Positions 26,878-35,607 of a stretch of 64,000 nt of DNA are shown in pieces; position 1 is the stretch's first letter, and each line of letters starts with the position of its first letter. A program made the position numbers and the translations under genes. Under the pieces are notes generated by a model. It was given only the letters and a program-made list of their open reading frames with translations, searched no databases and was not told the DNA's origin. Location of the stretch: positions 1 through 64,000 of the forward strand of contig SVHO01000002.1 of the NCBI GenBank assembly GCA_015055725.1, read 5' to 3'. This DNA comes from Clostridiales bacterium. Lineage in GTDB: Bacteria; Bacillota; Clostridia; Christensenellales; Borkfalkiaceae.

Positions 26878-27750
26878 TTAAAGAAATTCAATCAAAGATT
26901 TACCATTTATTTTTGGTGAAACAACTACGCCTATCGTTCCAGGCCCACAATGCGCACACGCGTTAATGGGAACTACGCCTTTTATATATTTACCACCAAG
27001 CAAGTTTTCTGCATAATCATAAACGTATTGAGCAACTTTTTCGTTGCAATCAAAGTTTATAATAGTGTAATCATATTCTTCTTTTGAGAATTCTTTAAGT
27101 CCTAAATCTAAAGCATCAATCATCGCTCTTTTAACGTTTTTAATTATGCCGTCTTTTTCAAGAGCGCCGTCTTTAAGAACTATAACGGGTTTAATGCCAA
27201 TCGTGTTGCCAATAAGCGCAACCGTTGGAGATATTCTACCACCGTTTTTAAGCGCAGTTAAATTTTCGGGAATAAATACGAAAGAACCCATCTTGTTTCT
27301 GCCGTTTTCAATAACGCTTGCAATTTCTTCAATAGGCGTTCCCTTTGCAATCTCATCGTAAGCATAAAAAACGTGGGACAACATGTTTGATGAAAGTGAA
27401 TAAGAGTCAACAACCACAAGTTTATCTTTAAAGTTTTGTTCGGCAACGTTTTTAAACAATTCATACATTGAAGAAAGTTTGCTCGAAATAGTAAAGTGAA
27501 TAATCTTTTCGTATCCCTTAGCAAAAAGATTTTCAAAATAATCTATAATTTCACCAAGCGGTGGGGTTGAAGTTTTAATGTTCTTTCCACCACGCATAGC
27601 GTCTTTAAGTTGGTCTTGATTGATAGTGACACCGTCTAAATATTCTTCCCCATCAATAATGACGTTTAGAGGAAAAACGCTTATTTCATACTTTTTTAAC
27701 GCTTCATAATTAACTAAGCACGAAGTATCGGTTGAAACTAAAATTTTCAT
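26878..27750 (-). CDS. DegV family fatty-acid-binding protein
   Basis: 290 aa. Family features: ILVSTDTSCLVN (~3-14), TSTPPLGEIIDYFENL (~60-75, the TSxP motif), HFTISSKLSSMYE (~86-98) and the C-terminal HCGPGTIGVVV (~268-278). DegV/FakB proteins bind a fatty acid and present it to the kinase FakA for phospholipid synthesis. FakA is not in this window. First gene of a four-gene unit ending with a PlsC-like acyltransferase, consistent with lipid metabolism. Confidence 0.92.
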   Translation of the reverse strand: MKILVSTDTSCLVNYEALKKYEISVFPLNVIIDGEEYLDGVTINQDQLKDAMRGGKNIKTSTPPLGEIIDYFENLFAKGYEKIIHFTISSKLSSMYELFKNVAEQNFKDKLVVVDSYSLSSNMLSHVFYAYDEIAKGTPIEEIASVIENGRNKMGSFVFIPENLTALKNGGRISPTVALIGNTIGIKPVIVLKDGALEKDGIIKNVKRAMIDALDLGLKEFSKEEYDYTIINFDCNEKVAQYVYDYAENLLGGKYIKGVVPINACAHCGPGTIGVVVSPKINGKSLIEFL

Positions 27751-27805
27751 TTGTTCTCTCTCCTACAACTTTTTACGAATATACTTAAAACACACACTCG
27801 CCCTT

Positions 27806-27834
27806 ATTATAAGTGTATTCATACTATCACACAA
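27806..27834 (-). promoter_or_regulatory. promoter of degV operon
   Basis: On the minus strand: TTGTGT, 17 nt, TATAAT, about 55 nt before the degV ATG. Confidence 0.6.
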
Positions 27835-27923
27835 AAATAAACACTAAATAAACAAACGGCAACTTTTTTAATTTTTATAAAAAATTATTTAGTGATTATT
27901 TAAAGATATATGCCCTATCCTTT

Positions 27924-27992
27924 CACACTACGAACCATAACAAAAAGCACGGCATAAAACCGTGCTTTTCATTATGGTGCGAGTAGCAGGAC
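27924..27992 (-). pseudogene. duplicated tRNA-Leu 3' end plus terminator (remnant)
   Basis: This 69-bp stretch matches 28072-28140 at all but about eight positions. It contains the last 15 nt of tRNA-Leu, CCA included (GTCCTGCTACTCGCACCA in minus sense), followed by a terminator stem (AAAGCACGG/CCGTGCTTT). No matching 5' acceptor strand (GCGAGTA) occurs within about 90 nt on its upstream side, so it cannot fold as a tRNA. The 79-bp spacer between the copies shows no gene. Confidence 0.6.
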
Positions 27993-28085
27993 GCTCGTAC
28001 GCTTTCGCTCCCGAGTCCTTGTCCGTCTAAAGTTTGCCCATCACTTGACGGATGAACGACAGGTTCATTCACACACTACGTGCAA

Positions 28086-28122
28086 TAACAAAAAACACGG
28101 CATAAAACCGTGTTTTTTGTTA
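28086..28122 (-). terminator. terminator of tRNA-Leu
   Basis: Stem AAAAACACGG/CCGTGTTTTT with a 5-6 nt loop lies directly after the encoded CCA. On the minus strand it ends in a T-run. Confidence 0.75.
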
Positions 28123-28208
28123 TGGTGCGAGTAGCAGGACTTGAACCTGTATGGCTGTTAACCATTAGAATCTGAATCTAACGCGTCTGCCAATTCCGCC
28201 ATACTCGC
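28123..28208 (-). tRNA. tRNA-Leu (anticodon CAG)
   Basis: An 86-nt class II tRNA with CCA encoded. The acceptor stem GCGAGTA/TACTCGC pairs perfectly. The anticodon stem TTAGA/TCTAA closes the loop TTCAGAT, giving anticodon CAG. A long variable arm (TGG...CCA) and a T-arm with GGTTCAAGTCC are present. It starts 26 nt after the Dabb gene and may be processed from the metK-secA transcript or have its own weak promoter. Confidence 0.95.
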
Positions 28209-28234
28209 CTAAGCAGTTATTTTTTCTGCTTAAA

Positions 28235-28519
28235 TTAAATTTCAAAATCAACTGCAACGCTAGTTTTAGTGACTGCGTGCATATGTTTTTTTACAACGTT
28301 TACGTGATATTCATCTTTTTGATAGTCGCTAAGAGCATTCATATCGTCTAAGACGACTGCCAAAATAACGTCGTAAGACCTTGCAGAGTGCAAGCAATCT
28401 ACACCCACTTCTATATCTTTAAGCATAGGAACGTTCCCTTTCATGCTCAAAAGAACTTCTTTTGCTTTTTGGGGACTTTCCCCGTCGTTTAGTTTAAAAC
28501 ATACAACGTGTTTAATCAT
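28235..28519 (-). CDS. Dabb domain (stress-responsive alpha/beta barrel) protein
   Basis: 94 aa from the ATG at 28519 (MIKHVVCFKL), 19 nt after tsaD; a longer frame from 28567 would overlap tsaD and lacks the family start. The pattern HVVCFKL, PMLKDIEVGVDC, SARSYDVILAVVLDD and YHVNVVKKH covers the complete ferredoxin-like Dabb fold. Such proteins form small dimeric barrels; the biochemical role is mostly unknown. Confidence 0.88.
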   Translation of the reverse strand: MIKHVVCFKLNDGESPQKAKEVLLSMKGNVPMLKDIEVGVDCLHSARSYDVILAVVLDDMNALSDYQKDEYHVNVVKKHMHAVTKTSVAVDFEI

Positions 28520-28538
28520 AAGTGTTCTCCTAACAATT

Positions 28539-29591
28539 TTATTTAAGCGGGACAACCGCTTTCGCATTTAAAGTTAAGTCTGCAAAATTACGGCGTTGAT
28601 ATTGTAAATAGCCTTCTGCTCCTATCATTGCGCCGTTATCCGTGCAATAGCGTTTTTCTGGCAACACTAAATAAACGTTTTCTTTTTTTGCTCTTTTTTC
28701 TAGTGCTTCACGTAAATATCCGTTTGCACCAACGCCACCAGAAACGGCAAGCGTTTTATATCCGCACTCTTTGACCGCCTTAAACGCCTTATCCACAAGC
28801 ACGTCTATTGCAGAGTGTTGAAAACTTGACGCAACGTCGGCTTTATTTATTTCTACGCCTTTACTTTGTTGATTATGAACGTAATTTATAACGGCAGTTT
28901 TAAGCCCGCTATACGAAAAGTCGTAATCTCCGCCGTCATAATTTTTTAACATTTTTGGTAGTTTGATAACGTTTTCACCTTCTCGCGCAAGCCTTTCAAC
29001 GTTAGGTCCGCCAGGGTAATTTAACCCAAGCACTCTCGCAACTTTATCAAAGGCTTCGCCAACCGCGTCGTCTAGCGTGCTTCCTAAAACTTTTAAGTTG
29101 TAATAATCGTCAACGGCAATTATAGCCGTATGCCCACCGCTAGCCAAAATGGTTATAAAAGGTGGTTCTAATTTTTTATCCGCTATATAAGACGCGGATA
29201 TATGCCCCCTTATGTGACTGACGGGAACGAGCGGTTTACCAGTAGAAAAAGCGAGCGCCTTTGCAAACGACACCCCAACTAAAAGCGCGCCCAAAAGCCC
29301 CGCTCCTTCGGTGACGGCAAAAGCGTCTATATCGTTAAGCGAAAGATTAGCACTCTTTAAGGCTCGTTCAGTTGCGGTTAAAATTGCCGTAGTGTGCGTT
29401 CTTGACGCAATTTCTGGCACAACACCGCCAAAGCGCGCGTGTTCGGTTGCAGAACTGATAATCTCATCTGCCAAAACTTCTCTACCGTTTTTAACGATAG
29501 CAACCGCCGTTTCGTCACAAGACGTTTCTATCCCCATAATTATAGGGTCTTTTGCAAGCGGTAAATTTTTTATTTTTTCAAAATAACTCAT
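28539..29591 (-). CDS. tsaD: tRNA N6-threonylcarbamoyladenosine transferase
   Basis: 350 aa. TsaD transfers the threonylcarbamoyl group to A37 of ANN-reading tRNAs. Motifs: MGIETSCDETAVAIV (~19-33), the metal-binding HIRGH (~124-128), LASGGHTAII (~148), DDAVGEAFDKVARVLGLNYPG (~170-190, split) and AVSGGVGANGYLREAL (~278-293). The ATG overlaps the prfB stop codon as ATGA, giving translational coupling. Confidence 0.97.
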   Translation of the reverse strand: MSYFEKIKNLPLAKDPIIMGIETSCDETAVAIVKNGREVLADEIISSATEHARFGGVVPEIASRTHTTAILTATERALKSANLSLNDIDAFAVTEGAGLLGALLVGVSFAKALAFSTGKPLVPVSHIRGHISASYIADKKLEPPFITILASGGHTAIIAVDDYYNLKVLGSTLDDAVGEAFDKVARVLGLNYPGGPNVERLAREGENVIKLPKMLKNYDGGDYDFSYSGLKTAVINYVHNQQSKGVEINKADVASSFQHSAIDVLVDKAFKAVKECGYKTLAVSGGVGANGYLREALEKRAKKENVYLVLPEKRYCTDNGAMIGAEGYLQYQRRNFADLTLNAKAVVPLK

Positions 29592-30689
29592 TGTGATTTC
29601 TTTAAGTAATCGTTTATAAACCCTTGAATATTTCCGTTCATAACCGAATCGATATCGGTTATTTCAAAACCTGTTCTGTGGTCCTTAGCAAGAGTATACG
29701 GGCAGAAAACATAACTTCTAATTTGGCTTCCCCACTCTATTTTTTTGATTTCGCCTTTTATTTCTTGGTCTTGTTCCATACGTTCGGCTTCACGCTTTTC
29801 AATAAGCTTACTTATAAGCATTTTCATAGCCATTTCACGATTTTGGGTTTGACTTCTTTCGTTTTGGCAAGCGACAACGATACCTGTGGGAATGTGGGTA
29901 ATTCTTATTGCCGATTCAGTTTTATTGACGTGCTGTCCACCTGCACCACTTGAACGGTAGGTATCTACTTTAAGTTCATCTGGACTAATTTTAATTTCTT
30001 CGTCGTCTTCAATTTCAGGCATAACTTCTAAAGATGCAAAAGAAGTGTGACGGCGTTTATTTGCGTCAAAAGGCGAAATTCTAACCAAACGGTGAACGCC
30101 TTTTTCCGCCTTTAAATAACCATATGCGCAATCGCCTTCAATCTTGAACGAAACCGACTTGATACCCGCTTCGTCACCTTCTAATCTATCAAGTTCTGTA
30201 AGCGTATAGCCGTTCTTTTCTGCATAATACATATACATTCGATAAAGCATTTCAGTCCAGTCACACGCTTCAGTTCCGCCTGCGCCTGCGTGCAAAGTTA
30301 AAAGCGCGTTAAGTTTATCATACTTACCGCGTAAAAGTGCGGAAAGGCGCATTTCTTCTATAACTTTTTCAACGGCTAAAAGTTCTTCACTTAGTTCATC
30401 TAAAACGCTTTCATCATTTTCTTCTTCAGCAAGGTCGATAATGTCTGATGCGTCGTTTATAACTTTTTCAGCCTTATCATACGCAGAAACTTTGTTAGTT
30501 AATGATGCTATTTCCTTAGAAATTTGTTGTGATTTTGCAAGGTCGGTATAAACTTCGGGTTTTTCAGAAAGTTCTATTTTTTCTTTTAATTCTTTGCGCA
30601 AATTATCTACGTCAAAGAGAGTGTCCCGTCTCCGCAAGGATACCTTTTAATTCTTTTACTTTAAGTCTATATTCTTCGCTTTTAATCAT
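29588..30689 (-). CDS. prfB: peptide chain release factor 2, programmed +1 frameshift
   Basis: The gene starts at ATG 30689 (TAGGAGCAAAA upstream), reads 25 codons (MIKSEEYRLK...GHSL) to CTT TGA C, shifts +1 at the TGA (30612-30614) and continues as DVDNLRKEL in the other frame, for 366 aa. RF2 marks are present: SPF in RISPFDANKRRHTS and GGQ in SGAGGQHVNKTES. The usual AGGGGG element just before CTTTGA is replaced by GGAGACGGGACACTCT, a poor match. Autoregulation by RF2 level is the known role of such a site. The gene lies 28 nt after secA. Confidence 0.95.
30611..30617 (-). promoter_or_regulatory. programmed +1 frameshift site CTTTGAC
   Basis: Codon 25 is CTT, codon 26 is an in-frame TGA followed by C (weak stop context). 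Skipping the T restores the 341-codon main frame. The slippery sequence matches the widespread bacterial prfB site exactly. Confidence 0.93.
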
Positions 30690-30717
30690 TTTTGCTCCTA
30701 CAGATTATCGCGATATA

Positions 30718-33411
30718 TTATTTTTTACCGCAACAATTTTTATATTTTAATCCACTTCCGCAAGGGCACGGGTCGTTCCTGCCAATTTCTTTAACTACGG
30801 GGCGTTTGCGAATAACGGGCCCACTCGCTTGGTTTGTTTGTAAGTTTTCTTTTTGTTTATCAACTTCGGTTTTTTGCGGGATTTTTTGAAGTTCGGCTTT
30901 TAACAATAAGGTGATTGTGTCTTCTTGAATAGAAGCGGTTAAATCTTCAAACATTTCAAAGCCTTCTTTTTTATATTCAAGAACAGGGTCAATATTGCCG
31001 TATCCACGCAAACTTATACCCTTTCTAAGTTGATCCATAGAGTCGATATGGTCAATCCACTTAGTGTCAATATTGCGCAAAAGAACCATTTTTTCTATTT
31101 CGGTAAAATCAATGCCTTCTTCTTTATATCTTGCTATCTTTTGGTCATATGCGTCAATAGTTGCTTGGGTAAGTTTTTCAATAAAATATTCGTAATCCCA
31201 ATTTTCAATCTTTTCCTTGGTGACAAACTCAGTGTCTTTGGGTAAAAGTTTAAGTTCGATTATATTGTTAAGAGCGTCAACGTCCCACGTTTCAGGCTTG
31301 TTTTCGTTGTTGATAACCGTGCCTGCCACGTATTTAACGAAGTCGGGAACAAGTTTTAATACGTCTTCGTGAACGTTTTCGTCTTTTATAACCTTCATTC
31401 TTTCGGCATACATAACTTCACGTTGTTTATTCATAACGTCGTCATATTCTAAGACGTGTTTTCTTATGCCAAAGTTTTTGCCTTCTATTGTGCGTTGCGC
31501 GTTTTCAATACTGCGTGAAAGCATTTTCGACTGCATAGGTTGGTTTTCGTCTATATTAAACATTTCGTAAATTCTTTGCATCCTTTCGCCACCGAAACGC
31601 TTAGCCAAATCGTCTTCAAGAGAGATAAAGAATATAGAAGAACCTGCGTCGCCTTGACGACCACTACGCCCCCTTAACTGATTATCTATACGACGAGATT
31701 CATGCCTTTCCGTACCTAAAATATGCAAGCCACCTGCTTGAACAACTTTTTCCTTTTCAGCATCCGTTTGTGTTTTGAATTTATCATAGATTTCTCTATA
31801 ACGTTCCCTAACTGCCTTTGCGTCTTCGGGAATATCTGCAACGAAAGAAGTTGCAACTTCAATAAGGTCTTCACTAACACCTTCGTCACGAAGTTTGCGT
31901 TTTGCTAAAAATTCAGCATTACCGCCAAGCAAAATATCCGTTCCACGACCAGCCATGTTCGTTGCGATGGTGACTGCACCGTATCTACCTGCTTGCGCAA
32001 CGATGTCTGCTTCGCGAGCGTGGTTTTTAGCGTTTAGAACGTTGTGTTTAACACCTTTTCTAATCAAAAGTTTTGATATTTCTTCGGATTTTTCAACCGT
32101 GACAGTACCAACGAGCACGGGTTGACCTTTTTGGTGACGCGCAACTATTTCTTCAACTATAGCCTTATTCTTCCCCGCCGTCGTTTTATAAATAACGTCA
32201 GGCATGTCCACTCTTGCAACAGGCTTGTTTGTGGGGATTTCAAGAACGTCTAAACCATAAATAGACCTAAACTCTTCTTCTTCCGATTTAGCAGTACCCG
32301 TCATGCCTGAAAGTTTTTTATAAAGACGGAAATAGTTTTGGAAAGTAATCGTTGCATACGTTTTGTTTTCGTTGCGAACTTTAACGCTTTCTTTTGCTTC
32401 TATCGCTTGATGCAAACCGTCAGAATATCTTCTACCAATCATAAGACGACCGGTAAATTCGTCAACTATAATAACTTCCCCGTCAGAAACAACGTAATCG
32501 TTATCGCGCTTAAAGATATAGTTTGCTTTTAATGCTTGTTGAATATGATGCGATAAACTTGCGTTTTCAATATCAGCAAAGTTATTTAAACCGAAAAACG
32601 CTTCTGCTTTTTGTGCACCGTCTTCGGTTATTTGAACACTTTTTTCTTTAATGTCTATTGTAAAGTCTTTATCAAGAACGAGCGTTTTAACGAACTTATT
32701 AGCCGTGATATATTTTTCGCTTGATTCACCACCTTTACCAGATATAATAAGCGGAGTTCTAGCTTCGTCAATCAAAATCGAGTCAACTTCGTCAACGATA
32801 GCAAACGATAAGGGGCGTTGAACCATGCGGTCTAACTTAGTTTTAAGATTATCTCTTAAATAATCAAAACCCATTTCGTTATTCGTGCCGTAAGTGATAT
32901 CGCAAGCATAAGCTTTCTTTTTGTCTTCATCGTCCATACCTGAAATAGCAACGCCGACGGTAAGCCCTAAAAATTTATAAACTTTGCCCATCCACTCGGC
33001 GTCACGTGATGCCAAGTAATCGTTGACCGTGACTATATGCACACCTTCGCCCGCAAGCGCGTTAAGATACGCAGGAAGCGTTGCAACGAGAGTTTTACCT
33101 TCACCCGTTTTCATTTCAGCAACTCTGCCTTGGTGTAAACATATACCGCCAATAATTTGCACTTTATAATGGCGCATGTTGAGAACACGCTTAGACGCTT
33201 CTCTAACAACTGCAAAGGCATCGTATAAAATATCGTCAAGCGTATCGCCTGATTTTAAACGCGTGCGCAAAAAATCAGTTTGGTCACGCAGTTCTTCATC
33301 AGTAAAGTTTTCATACTTACTTTCAAGTTCTAAAACCTTATCCGCCATCTTATCAAGTTTTTTAAGATTGCGCCTACTTTCTCCACCTAATATATACCTA
33401 AATAATCCCAT
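30718..33411 (-). CDS. secA: protein translocase ATPase subunit SecA
   Basis: 897 aa, full length. Walker A MKTGEGKTLVATLP (~100-113), Walker B with DEVDSILIDEARTPLIISG (~208-226), helicase motifs NMAGRGTDI (~490) and GRSGRQGDAGSS (~595-606), and the C-terminal zinc-binding NDPCPCGSGLKYKNCC that contacts SecB or ribosomes. It drives export through SecYEG; secY is in the ribosomal block of this window. It lies 27 nt after the comF-like gene. Confidence 0.98.
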   Translation of the reverse strand: MGLFRYILGGESRRNLKKLDKMADKVLELESKYENFTDEELRDQTDFLRTRLKSGDTLDDILYDAFAVVREASKRVLNMRHYKVQIIGGICLHQGRVAEMKTGEGKTLVATLPAYLNALAGEGVHIVTVNDYLASRDAEWMGKVYKFLGLTVGVAISGMDDEDKKKAYACDITYGTNNEMGFDYLRDNLKTKLDRMVQRPLSFAIVDEVDSILIDEARTPLIISGKGGESSEKYITANKFVKTLVLDKDFTIDIKEKSVQITEDGAQKAEAFFGLNNFADIENASLSHHIQQALKANYIFKRDNDYVVSDGEVIIVDEFTGRLMIGRRYSDGLHQAIEAKESVKVRNENKTYATITFQNYFRLYKKLSGMTGTAKSEEEEFRSIYGLDVLEIPTNKPVARVDMPDVIYKTTAGKNKAIVEEIVARHQKGQPVLVGTVTVEKSEEISKLLIRKGVKHNVLNAKNHAREADIVAQAGRYGAVTIATNMAGRGTDILLGGNAEFLAKRKLRDEGVSEDLIEVATSFVADIPEDAKAVRERYREIYDKFKTQTDAEKEKVVQAGGLHILGTERHESRRIDNQLRGRSGRQGDAGSSIFFISLEDDLAKRFGGERMQRIYEMFNIDENQPMQSKMLSRSIENAQRTIEGKNFGIRKHVLEYDDVMNKQREVMYAERMKVIKDENVHEDVLKLVPDFVKYVAGTVINNENKPETWDVDALNNIIELKLLPKDTEFVTKEKIENWDYEYFIEKLTQATIDAYDQKIARYKEEGIDFTEIEKMVLLRNIDTKWIDHIDSMDQLRKGISLRGYGNIDPVLEYKKEGFEMFEDLTASIQEDTITLLLKAELQKIPQKTEVDKQKENLQTNQASGPVIRKRPVVKEIGRNDPCPCGSGLKYKNCCGKK

Positions 33412-33438
33412 AATTTCTCCTTAAAATTAAGAAAAAGT

Positions 33439-34167
33439 TTAATATTTATCAATGGGTGGCGTGCTTGCCACCGTTAAAAGATACACTTTAATTGCTCCCG
33501 CCTTTTTCAAGCGTTCGGCAACTGCTTGCGCTGTCGCGCCTGTGGTTGTCACGTCGTCAACTATAACAACCGTTTTGCCTTTTATAGATTTTTTATCCGT
33601 CACTCGAAAGGCTTTCTCTAAGTTTTTCAATCTTTCCGCCCTATTTAAAGTTGCCTGGCGTTTGGTTTCTTTAACCTTTTGCAAACAATCGCTTACAGGC
33701 ACGTTTATTTTCTCTGACAACCGCCTTGCAAGGATTTCGGACTGATTATAACCCCTTTTACGCATAGCCTTTTTAGTCATTGGCACGTAAACCAAAAAAT
33801 CGGCGTTAAAATAATTTTTTAAATAAATCAAACGTAAGCGTTCAACAAAGTAATCTTGCAAATACCTTGCATTATGATACTTAAAGCGCATTATAAGAGT
33901 ACTAATAGGCTTTTCATAATTAAATACGCTTCGTCCAAGGTCTATTTGCGTCAGTTTTCCCTTGCACGTTGAACAATAATTTTCCGAAAACAAAGTTTTT
34001 CTTCCACAATGTGCGCAAATATACCCGTCGTTAAAAGGCAAAGTCCTTAAACAGTCTTCACAAAAACTCTCGCCTTCGAAAATTTCTTTTCCGCAAACTA
34101 AACAACGCCATTTGGGATTGAAAAAATATTTGACGAAAAAATTTGAAATAGCCGTTTTAAGCGACAT
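33439..34167 (-). CDS. ComF family phosphoribosyltransferase-like protein
   Basis: 242 aa. Three CxxC pairs form an N-terminal zinc-ribbon region (CLVCG ~22, CEDC ~36, CAHCG ~53, CSTCKGK ~68). The C-terminal PRTase domain has KRGYNQSEILARRLS (~135-149) and the phosphate/PRPP loop VVIVDDVTTTGATAQA (~196-211). ComF is needed for DNA uptake in competent bacteria, but its role in non-competent Clostridia is unclear. It starts 2 nt after metK. Confidence 0.9.
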   Translation of the reverse strand: MSLKTAISNFFVKYFFNPKWRCLVCGKEIFEGESFCEDCLRTLPFNDGYICAHCGRKTLFSENYCSTCKGKLTQIDLGRSVFNYEKPISTLIMRFKYHNARYLQDYFVERLRLIYLKNYFNADFLVYVPMTKKAMRKRGYNQSEILARRLSEKINVPVSDCLQKVKETKRQATLNRAERLKNLEKAFRVTDKKSIKGKTVVIVDDVTTTGATAQAVAERLKKAGAIKVYLLTVASTPPIDKY

Positions 34168-34169
34168 AA

Positions 34170-35336
34170 TTAAAAATATTTTTTAAGGTCCATAACCTTA
34201 TCAGTTTTTTCCCACGCAAGTTGATTTTTACCAAAATGCCCATAACTTGCAGTTTGCTTATATACGGGTTTATTAAGCCCTAACTTTTCTATAATAGCCA
34301 AAGGTCTTAAATCAAATTCTTTAACGATTATATCTGCGATTTTGTCGTCCGAAAGTTTGCCTGTGCCGAAGGTGTTAACCATTATTGATACGGGTTTTGC
34401 AACGCCGATAGCGTAAGCAACTTGAATTTGACATTCGTCTGCAAGCCCTGACGCAACTATGTTTTTGCAAACGTATCTCGCCATATACGTTGCGGAACGG
34501 TCAACTTTAGTAGGGTCTTTCCCACTAAACGCACCGCCACCGTGCGGGCATTTTCCACCGTATGTGTCTACGATAATCTTTCTACCCGTAAGCCCTGAGT
34601 CGCCGTTCGGCCCGCCAATTTCAAATCTGCCAGTTGGATTTATAAAGAACTTAGTTTTTTCATCAATATATTCTTGCGGAATAACTTTATCAATTACCAA
34701 CTCTCTTAAATCTTTGCGCAAACGTTCTGTGGTGACAGTGTCATCATGCTGAGAAGATAAAACAACGGCTTCAACACGCAAAGGTTTTCCGTTAAAATAT
34801 TCAACAGTCACCTGTCCTTTCCCGTCTGTACGAAGATAACTTATTTCGCCATTTTTTCTAACTTCTTCAAGGCGAGCACACATTTTATGCGCAAGCATAA
34901 TAGGAAGTGGCATAAATTCTTCAGTTTCGTTTGTTGCATAACCAAACATTATCCCTTGGTCGCCTGCCCCAATCAAGTCGTATTTATCGCCACCCGCTTT
35001 TGCCTCAACTGAATTGTCAACACCAAGCGCAATGTCCGCACTTTGCTTGTTGAGTTTGATTAACACTTTAACGTCATCAGCGCAAAAGCCCGTGTTTTTA
35101 TCCGTATAGCCTATTTCTCTGATAGCATTTCTTGCAACGCTTTCCACGTCAATTTTAGCACTCGTTGTTATTTCACCCATAACGAGCAAAAAATCGGTGG
35201 TCACGCTACACTCACACGCTACCCTTGCAGAAGGGTCTTGCTCTAAAATTGCATCTAAAACCGAATCGGATATAACGTCACAAACTTTATCGGGGTGCCC
35301 CGAAGTCACACTTTCACTTGTAAAAAAATTTTTCAT
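34170..35336 (-). CDS. metK: S-adenosylmethionine synthetase
   Basis: 388 aa from the ATG at 35336 ([20 protein letters not shown]). An in-frame codon at 35354 adds six residues without family similarity. Signatures: [20 protein letters not shown] (~113-124) and [17 protein letters not shown] (~255-271). It makes SAM from Met and ATP. The leader is only about 40 nt, so no SAM riboswitch is present. A consensus promoter makes it the first gene of the metK-comF-secA-prfB-tsaD-Dabb unit. Confidence 0.98.
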   Translation of the reverse strand: MKNFFTSESVTSGHPDKVCDVISDSVLDAILEQDPSARVACECSVTTDFLLVMGEITTSAKIDVESVARNAIREIGYTDKNTGFCADDVKVLIKLNKQSADIALGVDNSVEAKAGGDKYDLIGAGDQGIMFGYATNETEEFMPLPIMLAHKMCARLEEVRKNGEISYLRTDGKGQVTVEYFNGKPLRVEAVVLSSQHDDTVTTERLRKDLRELVIDKVIPQEYIDEKTKFFINPTGRFEIGGPNGDSGLTGRKIIVDTYGGKCPHGGGAFSGKDPTKVDRSATYMARYVCKNIVASGLADECQIQVAYAIGVAKPVSIMVNTFGTGKLSDDKIADIIVKEFDLRPLAIIEKLGLNKPVYKQTASYGHFGKNQLAWEKTDKVMDLKKYF

Positions 35337-35380
35337 AATATCCCTTTTTCTCAATGAGTATAAAATTCCACTATTTGTTT

Positions 35381-35409
35381 ATTATACAACAATAATTATA
35401 CATTGTCAA
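35381..35409 (-). promoter_or_regulatory. sigma-A promoter of metK operon
   Basis: On the minus strand: TTGACA, 17 nt, TATAAT, full consensus. A second TATAAT lies within the spacer. Confidence 0.85.
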
Positions 35410-35498
35410 TCGACGGGCTAAACATAATGCGTTTTTTTCTTTATTTTTTACGCCTTTTCCCCACGTTTTTTCATTATGCGACAAATCTAACATAACCA

Positions 35499-35514
35499 TT
35501 GACTTTCGTGTCAA
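35499..35514. promoter_or_regulatory. TetR operator dyad, copy 1
   Basis: TTGACTTTCGTGTCAA: arms TTGAC/GTCAA around a 6-bp centre. The 25-bp context from 35493 is repeated with one mismatch at 35574, 81 bp away. It lies upstream of the TetR promoter -35. Confidence 0.65.
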
Positions 35515-35542
35515 TAAAAATTTATTTTCGCCTTTTATTTAC

Positions 35543-35571
35543 TTGACTTTTATTTTATGCGCGTTTATAAT
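35543..35571 (+). promoter_or_regulatory. promoter of TetR-exporter operon
   Basis: TTGACT, 17 nt, TATAAT. Transcription would begin near 35578, inside or at the edge of operator copy 2. Confidence 0.75.
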
Positions 35572-35579
35572 TATAACCG

Positions 35580-35595
35580 TTGACTTTCGTGTCAA
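35580..35595. promoter_or_regulatory. TetR operator dyad, copy 2
   Basis: The same 16-bp dyad as at 35499, placed over the predicted transcription start and just before the Shine-Dalgarno. Together the copies bracket the promoter, as expected for repression by the first gene's product. Confidence 0.7.
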
Positions 35596-35607
35596 TAAAG
35601 GAGAAAT

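Noticed and set aside
27836-27860. AATAAACACTAAATAAACA upstream of degV as another AraC half-site pair
   Set aside because: Similarity is to the A/T part only, the 21-bp spacing is absent and no promoter is placed next to it.
30600-30689. In-frame TGA near the start of prfB, as if the gene were broken
   Set aside because: CTTTGAC and the exact restoration of the main frame are the known programmed frameshift, not a pseudogene.
35337-35409. SAM riboswitch in front of metK
   Set aside because: The leader from the consensus promoter to the ATG is only about 40 nt and lacks SAM-box motifs.
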